Assembly (NCBI GenBank): GCA_039917615.1
Contig: JBDSJD010000007.1
Location: 1 to 37,157 of the forward strand
Origin: ZC4RG30 sp039917615
GTDB taxonomy: Bacteria > Pseudomonadota > Gammaproteobacteria > Steroidobacterales > Steroidobacteraceae
DNA length: 37,157 bases
Reading direction: 5' to 3'
Shown here: positions 10,301 through 17,284 of the stretch, piece by piece
Layout: each line of letters begins with the position of its first letter
Position numbering within the stretch: position 1 is the stretch's first letter
Made by a program: the position numbers and the translations under genes
The notes under the pieces: model-generated
Told to the model about the DNA's origin: nothing
The model's input: the letters and a program-made list of their open reading frames with translations, nothing else
Database searches by the model: none

Positions 10301-10804
10301 GGCCGCCTCTTCGACAAATGCGCGCATGTCGTCGCTGCGTGCCTCGATGACGCGCGAAATCATGCCCTGTTCGATGATGGCGTAGCTGCGCGATCCCAGG
10401 CCCGTGCCAAGGAACAGCGTGGTGATGTCCTTGCGCCGGCAGCGCGAGCCATTGATGAAATAGGCCGATGTGCCATCGCGCGAGACCACGCGCTTGAGCG
10501 AGATCTCGGCGTAACTGGCATAGGTGCCGCCGATCTTGCCGTCGCTGTTGTCGAACACCAGCTCGACCGAAGCCGTGCCCACCGGCCGTCGACCACCAGA
10601 GCCGTTGAAAATCACATCCGTCATCGACTCGCCGCGCAGGTGCCGTGCCGATAACTCGCCCATTACCCAGCGGACTGCGTCGATGATGTTCGACTTGCCG
10701 CAACCATTCGGACCAACTACCCCGGAAAGATTGGTCGGAAACAGCACATTGGTGGGTTCGACAAAAGACTTGAACCCGGCGAGTTTTACTCTGGTCAGAC
10801 GCAT
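7307..10804 (-). CDS. smc: Chromosome partition protein SMC
   Basis: ATPase that loops and condenses the chromosome with ScpA/ScpB. The 1165 residues show Walker A GPNGCGKS at 31-38, two long coiled-coil arms rich in Arg, Glu, Gln and Ala, a hinge at about 500-620, the ABC signature LSGGEKAL from 1067, and Walker B with LLDEVDAP near 1095. The frame is open 20 codons further upstream, but the conserved family start MRLTRVKLAGFKSF places the ATG at 10804; no clear Shine-Dalgarno is seen. An SMC rather than MukB is present, as in Xanthomonas or Pseudomonas relatives. First gene of smc-zipA-ligA, divergent from queF. Confidence 0.97.
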   Translation of the reverse strand: MRLTRVKLAGFKSFVEPTNVLFPTNLSGVVGPNGCGKSNIIDAVRWVMGELSARHLRGESMTDVIFNGSGGRRPVGTASVELVFDNSDGKIGGTYASYAEISLKRVVSRDGTSAYFINGSRCRRKDITTLFLGTGLGSRSYAIIEQGMISRVIEARSDDMRAFVEEAAGISRYKERRRETEARVSGTRENMERLQDLRDEVDKQIRHLTRQANQARRFQELKNDERKLIAEVLALRLREIDSGAAINDRAMRDADLHLQEALAGQRAAEAAVEKQREFQFAASERVNDVQGSFYQQGAAVARAEQQLAHTRELRERQRRELSQVREMLADVGGQLARDESLVERLRAEIGDLGPGAATAQQAETAANSALESAEAEQRLWQERWETFNRELGGTYQTTQVERTRIEQLDDQLRRLAAQADRLAVEHDQLQLASAKSGLGAPEAHEQRAREANEALLHELQVCLTQLQALRTRQHETDSDLERARGERDRARSELMSLDALQKAALGEADRDAGKWLAAAGLTGRPRVTAQIEVEKGWERGVESVLGDALEAVCVQSLESAAESLADLTSGHLMLVEGGQDSIRDPASLAARVRGPLAVLRRLARVGTVATLQEALQKRHALAAGESLVTADGIWVGRDWLRVSRGRDAHTGVLERESRIRALRGVCETCEAAVQSIEQRLRDLRTEVSTAEAGRDSVQQRIQGAHREYSEARGALEAARAHSQQTALRLERIDREAADVQVERERAQQALERARAALDEATVTLAQLTSRRSDMESEREERGNTAAAARAAANLARGQARELLIQLEGRRSTESSLAATLVRMQEQRDSLATRQQQLEAESGDGDQPVLRLAEQLNELLSRKLEIENELAAARRDLEAVDAELRALDEKRQLTERRVAGAREALEAARLAAQETRLRRESLVEQFTQTRFELAEVLATLAAEATVIEREDRLAAVQADLQRLGAVNLAAIDELAEQSERKTFLDAQWKDLTDALDSLEEAMRKIDKETRARFETTFERINTGLKEKFPRLFGGGHAYLELVGDDVLTAGVAVMARPPGKRNSTISQLSGGEKALTAVALVFSIFDLNPAPFCLLDEVDAPLDEHNVARFCDIVREMSSRVQFIFITHNKTTMELAEQLVGVTMNEPGVSRLVSVDVDEAVRMAAV

Positions 10805-10869
10805 CGTAATGGCAACAAAATCTTCGGCGGACGAATGAAGTCCCCTAGTGTAGATTAGTTGCACTGACT

Positions 10870-11259
10870 ATGAGCACCCAACCTGCCACGTCGATCGAGA
10901 CGTTTCCGAATCCCGCGCCCGAACGCGACTACACCATCCGCATGTCGATGCCGGAATTCACCTGCCTGTGTCCGAAGACCGGGCAGCCGGACTTTGCAAC
11001 GCTGAAGCTCGAATACGTCGCCGACCGGCTGTGCATTGAATTGAAATCACTGAAACTCTACATCTGGTCGTTCCGCAATCGCGGCTGCTTTCACGAAGCC
11101 GTGACCAACGAAATCCTGGGCCTGCTGGCGAGCGTAACTTCGCCACGCTTCATGCGACTGACAGCTGAGTTCTACGTGCGCGGCGGCATCTACACCACCG
11201 TGGTGGCCGAACATCGGGCGCCGGGCTGGGCGGGCCCCCTGGAAGTCAAATTACCCTGA
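10870..11259 (+). CDS. queF: PreQ0 reductase (7-cyano-7-deazaguanine reductase), short unimodular type
   Basis: Reduces preQ0 to preQ1 with two NADPH in queuosine synthesis. At 129 residues it is the single-domain type (B. subtilis QueF-like), not the two-domain E. coli type. The catalytic motif LCPKTGQPDF is present, with Cys34 and Asp41 at the expected nucleophile and acid positions, and the substrate-binding CIELKSLKLY follows. No good ribosome-binding site precedes ATG 10870. Divergent from smc, with dksA and the tRNA-queuosine enzyme gluQ downstream on the same strand. Confidence 0.96.
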   Translation: MSTQPATSIETFPNPAPERDYTIRMSMPEFTCLCPKTGQPDFATLKLEYVADRLCIELKSLKLYIWSFRNRGCFHEAVTNEILGLLASVTSPRFMRLTAEFYVRGGIYTTVVAEHRAPGWAGPLEVKLP

Positions 11260-11303
11260 TTCCACTGCCCAGGGAGTGCCTGGAGCGCGTCGGCGAGGCC
11301 GGC

Positions 11304-11331
11304 TGTACACCCGGCGGCTGGCCGGTATAAT
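11304..11331 (+). promoter_or_regulatory. Candidate sigma-70 promoter for dksA
   Basis: A perfect -10 TATAAT at 11326-11331 is preceded, after 16 bases, by TGTACA (11304-11309; four of six matches to TTGACA). Transcription would start near 11338, about 37 bases before the dksA start codon. This would separate dksA-gluQ transcription from queF. One of the best-looking promoters in the window. Confidence 0.55.
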
Positions 11332-11374
11332 CCCGCGTCCTTTTCCAGGCTCATGGTCGTTACGGGAGCGCAAC

Positions 11375-12106
11375 ATGGCCGCGAAGAAATCCGCGCCTAA
11401 AGCTACCAAGGTCAAGAAACCCGTTGCGGCAAAGCCTGCAACGAAAAAGGCTGTGCCCGTAGCGAAGGCGCCCGTAGCAAAAAAGCCCCCGCCGAAGGCC
11501 GTCGCCGAGGCAGTCAAACGCAAAGTTGTAATGAAGTCATCCAAAGTATCTGAAAAGCCCGCAAAGAAAGTTGTAGCTCCCGCCCCGCCTCCTGCCCCAG
11601 CGCCCGCCCGCGTTGCTGCGCGCTCCGCGCCAGTCACCAACGTCGACGATGCCGATGCCAACGACAATCTGCTGGCCGGACCGCGCAATGTGCAGCCCTA
11701 CGTCGCCAAGCGCGGCGAGCAGTACATGAGCAAGGAGCAGCTGGACCACTTCAGGCAGATCCTGCAGAACTGGAAGCAGGACCTCATGCTGGAAGTTGAT
11801 CGCACCGTCTCGCACATGAAGGACGAGGCCGCCAACTTCCCGGATCCGAACGACCGGGCCACCCAGGAAGAAGAATTCAGCCTCGAGCTGCGCACCCGTG
11901 ATCGCGAGCGCAAGCTGATCCGCAAGATCGATGAAGCGCTAGGCCGTATCGAGGATGGCAGCTATGGCTACTGCCTGGAAACCGGCGAGCAGATTGGCGT
12001 CAAGCGTCTGGAAGCAAGGCCGGTCGCCACGCTGAGCATCGAAGCGCAGGAGCGTCGCGAACGCCGTGAAAAGCAGTACGGCGACCGGGACGATCGCTAC
12101 CGCTGA
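11375..12106 (+). CDS. dksA: DksA-type RNA polymerase regulator lacking the zinc-binding cysteines
   Basis: Binds the RNA polymerase secondary channel and works with ppGpp in the stringent response (family role). The 243-residue product has a Lys/Ala/Pro-rich extension of about 100 residues before the DksA core at 115-243. The coiled-coil tip DPNDRA keeps Asp157, Asp160 and Ala162. The zinc-finger positions read Cys200, Thr203, Ser221, Ala224 instead of four Cys, the pattern of zinc-independent DksA proteins; the fold-flanking motif KRLEARP is intact. The longer open frame starts at 11276, but GGGAG eight bases before ATG 11375 and the lysine-rich N-terminus favour this start. gluQ follows after 18 bases, the classical dksA-gluQ pairing. 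Confidence 0.93.
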   Translation: MAAKKSAPKATKVKKPVAAKPATKKAVPVAKAPVAKKPPPKAVAEAVKRKVVMKSSKVSEKPAKKVVAPAPPPAPAPARVAARSAPVTNVDDADANDNLLAGPRNVQPYVAKRGEQYMSKEQLDHFRQILQNWKQDLMLEVDRTVSHMKDEAANFPDPNDRATQEEEFSLELRTRDRERKLIRKIDEALGRIEDGSYGYCLETGEQIGVKRLEARPVATLSIEAQERRERREKQYGDRDDRYR

Positions 12107-12124
12107 CCCACGCCAGGCGACGCG

Positions 12125-13048
12125 ATGCCGGTTCGCACAGGCGCTTCGCCCGACTTCGTAGCCACGCCCAATCGCGGACTAGCCCCGCCCTATCGCGGGC
12201 GCTTTGCCCCTTCCCCTACCGGGTTGCTGCATAACGGCTCTCTGGTCACTGCGCTGGCCAGCTGGCTGGATGCACGGGCCCACAACGGCAGCTGGTTGAT
12301 CCGCATGGAAGACCTGGATGCATCACGCTGCATTCCGGGTGCTGCGGATGCGATTCTTTCCACACTGGCCGCGTTCGGCCTGGAATCAGACGCCCCCGTC
12401 ATGTACCAGTCAACGCGGCATGCAGCCTATGCCGCTGCGCTTCTGCACCTGGATGCTGCTGACCGTTGCTACCGCTGCACCTGTTCCCGCAGTGATTCCG
12501 CAGGTGTATACGGCGGGCATTGCCGTGACCTTCGTCTGCAGGCTGCAGACGCAGCCTGGCGCCTGCGTCTGGAACACGGTGCCAACATCCGCTTCACCGA
12601 TGGCCTGCAGGGTGAATGCAGCGCATCGACCGCAGCACTGGGTGACCCGATCATCTTCAGGCGTGACCATCTGGCTGCCTATCAGCTGGCCGTGGTCGTA
12701 GACGACGCCGCCCAGGGGATCACGCACGTGGTCCGCGGCGCTGATTTGCTGGACAGCACGGCCTGGCAGATCGCCATTGCCACGGCCCTGTCGCTGCCAG
12801 TGCCGCGTTATGCCCATGTGCCGCTGGTGACCGAACCCGATGGCTCCAAGCTCGCCAAGTCGCGCCGCGCCCTGCCGATCGACTTGCGCAATATTCCCGC
12901 CGCGCTGGTTGGGGCTTTATCGCTGCTCCAGCAGCATCCTTTAAAGGAGCTGACAACTGCCTCCGTCAGGGATATCCTCGGGTGGGCGGTCGAGAACTGG
13001 CGGCCTGAGCGGCTGGCCGGCATTCGGGCGGTCCGGCTTCGCTCATAA
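12125..13048 (+). CDS. gluQRS: Glutamyl-Q tRNA(Asp) synthetase
   Basis: Attaches glutamate to the queuosine base at position 34 of tRNA(Asp). The 307 residues form a truncated class I synthetase without the anticodon-binding domain. FAPSPTG (27-33) and HNGS (36-39, HIGH counterpart) lie near the N-terminus, zinc ligands follow in the order CxC...YxxxC (RCTCS then YGGHC), and SKLAKSRRA is the KMSKS counterpart. About 18 bases downstream of dksA, as in E. coli, so probably co-transcribed. It depends on queuosine, and queF for that pathway lies 0.9 kb upstream. Confidence 0.95.
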   Translation: MPVRTGASPDFVATPNRGLAPPYRGRFAPSPTGLLHNGSLVTALASWLDARAHNGSWLIRMEDLDASRCIPGAADAILSTLAAFGLESDAPVMYQSTRHAAYAAALLHLDAADRCYRCTCSRSDSAGVYGGHCRDLRLQAADAAWRLRLEHGANIRFTDGLQGECSASTAALGDPIIFRRDHLAAYQLAVVVDDAAQGITHVVRGADLLDSTAWQIAIATALSLPVPRYAHVPLVTEPDGSKLAKSRRALPIDLRNIPAALVGALSLLQQHPLKELTTASVRDILGWAVENWRPERLAGIRAVRLRS

Positions 13049-13071
13049 CGATAATTTGGGGGGGGCCGGAA

Positions 13072-13419
13072 ATGAGTGAGCCTCGGGTCATAAAAAAATA
13101 TCCCAATCGCCGTCTCTATGACACGGTGGAGAGCCGTTACATCACCTTGTCGGATGTGCGTCGACTGGTGGTCAATCGCGTCGACTTCCTGGTCCTCGAC
13201 AAAAAGACCCAGGCCGACATAACGCGTTCGATCCTGATGCAGGTGATTGCCGAGCAGGAGCACGGCAATCATCCACTGATGAGCCGGGAGTTCCTGTCGC
13301 AGGTGATTCGCACCTACGGCACCCCCGTGCACAACGGGATGGCGGGCTACCTGGAGCAGTCGGTGCGCCAGTTTCCGCAGAACGGGACGGATAGCTCAAT
13401 GCCGTTGGCACGCGGCTAG
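13072..13419 (+). CDS. phaR: Polyhydroxyalkanoate synthesis repressor PhaR
   Basis: DNA- and PHA-binding repressor of phasin and PHA synthesis genes. The 115 residues begin with the conserved PHB/PHA accumulation regulator domain (VIKKYPNRRLYDT, then SRYITLSDVRRLV) followed by a second segment with LMSREFLSQVIRTYG. Length is short but complete for the family, the C-terminal tail being variable. A G-rich run (GGGGGGGGCCGG) precedes ATG 13072 and includes a usable ribosome-binding site. No PHA synthase or phasin is in the window. Convergent with pnp. Confidence 0.93.
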   Translation: MSEPRVIKKYPNRRLYDTVESRYITLSDVRRLVVNRVDFLVLDKKTQADITRSILMQVIAEQEHGNHPLMSREFLSQVIRTYGTPVHNGMAGYLEQSVRQFPQNGTDSSMPLARG

Positions 13420-13425
13420 ACGCGA

Positions 13426-13445
13426 ACCGGGCCCGCTGGCCCGGT
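13426..13445. terminator. GC-rich hairpin between convergent phaR and pnp
   Basis: A perfect 8-bp stem (ACCGGGCC pairing with GGCCCGGT) closes a 4-base CGCT loop, seven bases after the phaR stop and 28 bases beyond the pnp stop. Neither side has a clear T tract. It may act as a weak bidirectional terminator or a 3'-end-protecting structure. Confidence 0.45.
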
Positions 13446-13472
13446 GAGTCATCCGATGCGATTCGTAGTCGC

Positions 13473-15563
13473 TTACGAAGCGGCGACGTCGCGCATCGAC
13501 AGGCGCACGCGGCCCTGGCGATCCACTTCCAGCACCTTCACGCGCACCACATCGCCTTCCTTGAGCTTGTCGCCGACATTCTCGACGCGCTCGTCGGAAA
13601 TCTGCGAGATGTGCACCAGGCCATCGCGACCCGGCAGGATGGTGACGAAGGCGCCGAAGTCCATCAGGCGCGCCACGCGGCCTTCATAGATGCGACCCAC
13701 TTCCACATCGGCGGTGATCAGCTCGATGCGCCGCAGTGCCTCGCGGCCAGCTTCGCCGTGCACCGACGCGATCTTCACCGTGCCATCGTTCTCGATGTCG
13801 ATGGTGGTGCCGGTCTCCTCGGTGATCTGGCGGATGACTGCGCCACCCTTGCCGATCACGTCGCGGATTTTTTCCGGATCGATCTTGATGGTGATGATCG
13901 ACGGTGCCCACTGCGACATGTTGGTGCGAGCGGTGGACATCACCTTGTTCATTTCGCCCAGGATATGCAGGCGTCCGGCCTGTGCCTGGTCCAGTGCGAC
14001 CTTCATGATCGCAGGCGTAATACCTTCGACCTTGATGTCCATCTGCAGGGCGGTGATACCGCCGGCCGTGCCAGCGACCTTGAAATCCATGTCGCCGAGG
14101 TGATCTTCGTCGCCGAGGATGTCGGTGAGCACTTTGTGCCGCGCACCCTCCAGCACCAGACCCATCGCGACACCTGCGACCGGTGCCTTGATCGGCACGC
14201 CAGCGTCCATCAGCGCAAGGCTGGTGCCGCAGACTGAAGCCATTGAACTTGAGCCGTTGGACTCGAGGATTTCCGACACCACGCGGATGACGTACGGGAA
14301 GCTTTCCATTACCGGCATCACGGCAGCGATGCCGCGGCGCGCCAGGTTGCCATGGCCGATCTCGCGACGCTTGGGCGAACCCATCATGCCGGTCTCGCCC
14401 ACCGAGAACGGCGGGAAGTTGTAGTGCAGCATGAACGGCTCGCGGCGCTCGCCATCCAGTGCGTCGATGATCTGCGAGTCGCGCCCAGTGCCGAGCGTCA
14501 CAGTGACCAGCGCCTGCGTCTCGCCGCGGGTAAACAGCGACGAGCCGTGCGTGCGCGGCAGCGTGCCGACCTGAACGTTGATCGGACGCACCGTCTTGTA
14601 GTCGCGGCCGTCGATGCGCGGCTCACCATTGAGGATGCGCTCGCGAACGATCTTGCTTTCGATGTTGAACAGCTGGGTTGCCAGCTGCTGTGCATTCCAC
14701 TTCGGCGCGCCGTCTACCACGGGCACCGCAGCGCTCACGCCTGCCTTTATTTCCCCAACCTTGGTGTAGCGCTGCTGCTTCTCGGTGATGCGGTAGGCTT
14801 CAGAAAGTTTGGCCTCCGCCTGTGCGGCAATGAAGGCCACAAGCTCGGCATCTGTCTCGGCCGGTTTCCAGTCCCAGCGCGGCTTGCCCGCCTGCTTGAC
14901 CAGCTCGACAATGGCGTTGATGGCGACCTGCATCTGTTCGTGACCGAACACCACAGCACCCAGCATCACTTCTTCAGACAGGCAGTCCGCCTGGGACTCA
15001 ACCATCAGCACGGCGCCGGCGGTGCCGGCAACCACCAGATCCAGACGCGAGCCTTCGGCTTCTTTCTTCGTCGGGTTCAGCAGGTAGGCACCGTCCTTGT
15101 AACCCACGCGCGCCGCGCCAATGGGGCCGGCGAAGGGCACACCCGACAGCGCGAGCGCGGCCGAAGCACCCAGTAGCGAGGGAATGTCGGCCGGAATATT
15201 GGGGTCGAGGGAGACCACCGTCGGCACGACCTGGACTTCGTTGTAGAAGCCGTCCGGAAACAGCGGACGAATCGGGCGATCGATCAGGCGTGAGGTCAGC
15301 GTTTCGTTTTCGCTGGGGCGACCTTCGCGACGGAAGAAACCACCGGGGATGCGACCGGCAGCATAGGTCTTCTCCTGGTAGTTGACCGTCAGCGGGAAGA
15401 AGTCCTTGCCCGGCTGCGCTTGTTTGCGCGCCACTGCAGTGACCAGAACCACGGTATCCCCCATGGACACCAGTACCGAACCGTCGGCCTGGCGCGCAAG
15501 CACACCGGTTTCGAGGGTGACCTGCTGCGAACCGAACAGGAAGGATTGCTTGGCAACGCTCAC
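13473..15563 (-). CDS. pnp: Polynucleotide phosphorylase
   Basis: 3'-to-5' phosphorolytic exoribonuclease of the degradosome. At 696 residues it is the normal length. Two RNase PH-like domains (about 1-210 and 310-540, the second with GTGRDSQIIDALDGERREPFMLHYNFPP split by conserved glycines) flank an all-helical linker; KH (about 550-610, IRDVIGKGGAVI) and S1 (about 620-690, GRVARLMDFGAFV) domains complete it. The start is GTG at 15563 with GAGG about ten bases upstream. Downstream of rpsO, with a strong hairpin between them, as in E. coli where that region is cut by RNase III for autoregulation (comparison only). Confidence 0.97.
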   Translation of the reverse strand: MSVAKQSFLFGSQQVTLETGVLARQADGSVLVSMGDTVVLVTAVARKQAQPGKDFFPLTVNYQEKTYAAGRIPGGFFRREGRPSENETLTSRLIDRPIRPLFPDGFYNEVQVVPTVVSLDPNIPADIPSLLGASAALALSGVPFAGPIGAARVGYKDGAYLLNPTKKEAEGSRLDLVVAGTAGAVLMVESQADCLSEEVMLGAVVFGHEQMQVAINAIVELVKQAGKPRWDWKPAETDAELVAFIAAQAEAKLSEAYRITEKQQRYTKVGEIKAGVSAAVPVVDGAPKWNAQQLATQLFNIESKIVRERILNGEPRIDGRDYKTVRPINVQVGTLPRTHGSSLFTRGETQALVTVTLGTGRDSQIIDALDGERREPFMLHYNFPPFSVGETGMMGSPKRREIGHGNLARRGIAAVMPVMESFPYVIRVVSEILESNGSSSMASVCGTSLALMDAGVPIKAPVAGVAMGLVLEGARHKVLTDILGDEDHLGDMDFKVAGTAGGITALQMDIKVEGITPAIMKVALDQAQAGRLHILGEMNKVMSTARTNMSQWAPSIITIKIDPEKIRDVIGKGGAVIRQITEETGTTIDIENDGTVKIASVHGEAGREALRRIELITADVEVGRIYEGRVARLMDFGAFVTILPGRDGLVHISQISDERVENVGDKLKEGDVVRVKVLEVDRQGRVRLSMRDVAAS

Positions 15564-15625
15564 GTTTGCTTGACCTCAACGATTGATACTGTTTTTACGG
15601 CACATTGTGCGGGTGCCACATACGA

Positions 15626-15658
15626 TTCGGGCCGCGCTGATTCATGGCGCGGCCCGAA
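15626..15658 (-). terminator. Strong rpsO-pnp intercistronic hairpin
   Basis: A perfect 12-bp stem (TTCGGGCCGCGC with GCGCGGCCCGAA) encloses a 9-base loop ten bases after the rpsO stop. No uridine run follows on the minus strand, so complete termination is unlikely. It fits an attenuating or processing structure between rpsO and pnp, as known in E. coli, and may stabilise rpsO mRNA. Confidence 0.6.
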
Positions 15659-15668
15659 GGAGTGTCGG

Positions 15669-15938
15669 CTAGCGGCGCAGTCCCAGCCGCTCAACGACTT
15701 CCTGATATTTCTGGGGCTTGGTGGACTTCAGGTAGTCCAGCAGCTTGCGACGCTGGTTGACCATCTTCACCAGACCGCGACGCGAGGAGTGATCGCTCTT
15801 GTGCGTGGTGAAGTGGCCGCCGAGTCCGCTGATGCGCTCGGACAGCAATGCAATCTGGACTTCAGGAGACCCCGTGTCCTTCGGGTCGCGGCCGAACTGC
15901 GAAAGGATGCCGCTCTTTTTTTCAATCGATAACGCCAT
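15669..15938 (-). CDS. rpsO: 30S ribosomal protein S15
   Basis: Primary 16S rRNA-binding protein that nucleates the central domain of the 30S subunit. All 89 residues fit the family: GDTGSPEVQ-like DTGSPEVQIALLSERI, HKSDHSSRRGL and the C-terminal RRKLLDYLK. The start is ATG at 15938 after MALS. It follows truB by 51 bases that contain its own predicted promoter, and precedes pnp. Confidence 0.98.
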   Translation of the reverse strand: MALSIEKKSGILSQFGRDPKDTGSPEVQIALLSERISGLGGHFTTHKSDHSSRRGLVKMVNQRRKLLDYLKSTKPQKYQEVVERLGLRR

Positions 15939-15964
15939 TTTTGGGCCCTTGTGGAAAGCGCGGC

Positions 15965-15993
15965 ATTCTACCCGCGCACCCCTGCCGCCTCAA
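15965..15993 (-). promoter_or_regulatory. Candidate rpsO promoter overlapping the truB stop
   Basis: On the minus strand TTGAGG (15988-15993, four of six) and TAGAAT (15965-15970, five of six) are 17 bases apart. The -35 overlaps the TGA stop of truB (15990-15992). Transcription would start near 15958, about 20 bases before the rpsO ATG. E. coli also has a separate rpsO promoter at this place. Confidence 0.55.
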
Positions 15994-16895
15994 GTCGGAT
16001 TCGGGCCTAAATCGTTGAAAAGACGGACCGGCTTCAGAATCAGCCTCGCTGCCTCACTGGTGCCTACCTGGCCTACTCCGAGGAAATGGCCCCCGTGCGC
16101 GTATACCCGCACGAGTCCGGGCGCTGCAGCGCCGTCAGGACAGCCGACTGTCTGCCCCTGCCGCAGGCGCAAGGTTCGTTCTTCATCAAGCTGAACGCCC
16201 GCCAGGTGCGCCAGGGCGGCGTCCGGAGCCAACAAGGTAACTTCTGCCGGGCCAGCCGCTTCCAGCGCTTCCAGCGTCACCATTGCGTTGTCCGAAAATG
16301 GCGCCACGTTCGTGCGGCGCAACGCAGCCAGATGCGCGCAGCTGCCAATTGCGCGCGCCAGGTCTTCCGCCAGGGTGCGCACATAGGTGCCCTTGGAACA
16401 GCGCACGAGCAGCCGCGCCTCTGCGTCGGCGACCGCAAGCAGCAGCAGCGAATGAATGACCACCGAACGGGCCTCACGTTCGATTTCTATGCCCTGCCGG
16501 GCCAGCTTGTACAGGGGCTGGCCGTCGCGCTTCAGCGCCGAATACATGGGCGGTATTTGGGATATCTCGCCGTGGAACGCTGGCAGCGCCGCGGTCAGCG
16601 CCGCCAACAGATCCGCGGGCACCGCACACTCTTCCACCACCTCACCCTCAAGGTCGCCGGTGGTCCGACGTGCGCCAAAACGCGCAGTAAATTCGTATTC
16701 CTTGTCACCCTCAAGCAGGTAGCCCGCGACCTTGGTGGCCTCGCCCAGGCAGATGGGCAGCATGCCCGTGGCCAGCGGATCCAGACTGCCGGTGTGTCCG
16801 GCCTTGATGCGGCCGAAGTGGCGGCGCACCCGTTGTACCGCCGCACTCGAACTTAAGCCCAGCGGCTTGTCGAGCAGCAGGATGCCGTGAAACAT
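15990..16895 (-). CDS. truB: tRNA pseudouridine(55) synthase
   Basis: Converts U55 of the tRNA T-loop to pseudouridine. The 301-residue product starts MFHGILLLDKP and carries the catalytic motif GHTGSLDPLATG with Asp39; the KxYxF-like segment KEYEFTARFG and C-terminal RLILKPVRLFND also match. The frame is open ten codons upstream, but family N-termini and the junction with rbfA (TGA, one base, ATG) place the start at 16895. Part of the rimP-to-pnp operon. Confidence 0.96.
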   Translation of the reverse strand: MFHGILLLDKPLGLSSSAAVQRVRRHFGRIKAGHTGSLDPLATGMLPICLGEATKVAGYLLEGDKEYEFTARFGARRTTGDLEGEVVEECAVPADLLAALTAALPAFHGEISQIPPMYSALKRDGQPLYKLARQGIEIEREARSVVIHSLLLLAVADAEARLLVRCSKGTYVRTLAEDLARAIGSCAHLAALRRTNVAPFSDNAMVTLEALEAAGPAEVTLLAPDAALAHLAGVQLDEERTLRLRQGQTVGCPDGAAAPGLVRVYAHGGHFLGVGQVGTSEAARLILKPVRLFNDLGPNPT

Positions 16896-16896
16896 G

Positions 16897-17262
16897 TCAG
16901 GACTGCGGCTTGTTGGCGGCGGCAATCAGCGCGGTGAGATGGGCGCCGCGATCGAACGAATCATCGGCAACGAAATCCAGGCGCGGCGCATGGCGCATAC
17001 CGACCCGCCGCCCGACTTCGCCCCGCAGGAATCCCGCTGCCGCACGCAGCCCTTCCAGCACCTGCGGGTGCGCCGCGCGATCGCCGAACGGCACGAACAA
17101 TATCTGCGCATGACTCAGGTCACGCGCCAGCACCACCTGCGTGATGGTCACCGGCCCCACACGGGGGTCCTTGACCTCCCGCGGGATCATTTCCGCCAGG
17201 ACGCGCTGCATCTGCGCTTCGAAGCGCTGCAGCCTGCCTGAACCCGCACCCTTTCCTGCCAT
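16897..17262 (-). CDS. rbfA: 30S ribosome-binding factor A
   Basis: Single-KH-domain factor that binds the late 30S precursor near the 16S 5' helix. The chosen start ATG 17262 gives 121 residues opening MAGKGAGSGRLQRFEAQMQRVLAEMI, the usual family pattern; the open frame extends 28 codons further into the infB junction without homology. Conserved DPRVGPVTITQV and the C-terminal DxSFDRGAHL are present. It lies 22 bases after infB and its stop is one base from truB. Confidence 0.95.
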   Translation of the reverse strand: MAGKGAGSGRLQRFEAQMQRVLAEMIPREVKDPRVGPVTITQVVLARDLSHAQILFVPFGDRAAHPQVLEGLRAAAGFLRGEVGRRVGMRHAPRLDFVADDSFDRGAHLTALIAAANKPQS

Positions 17263-17284
17263 CGCGCGAGTCCTGACCCAAGGG

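Noticed and set aside
10805..10864. SMC start 20 codons upstream
   Set aside because: The extra residues are not in any SMC family member and the family start MRLTRVKLAGF follows at 10804.
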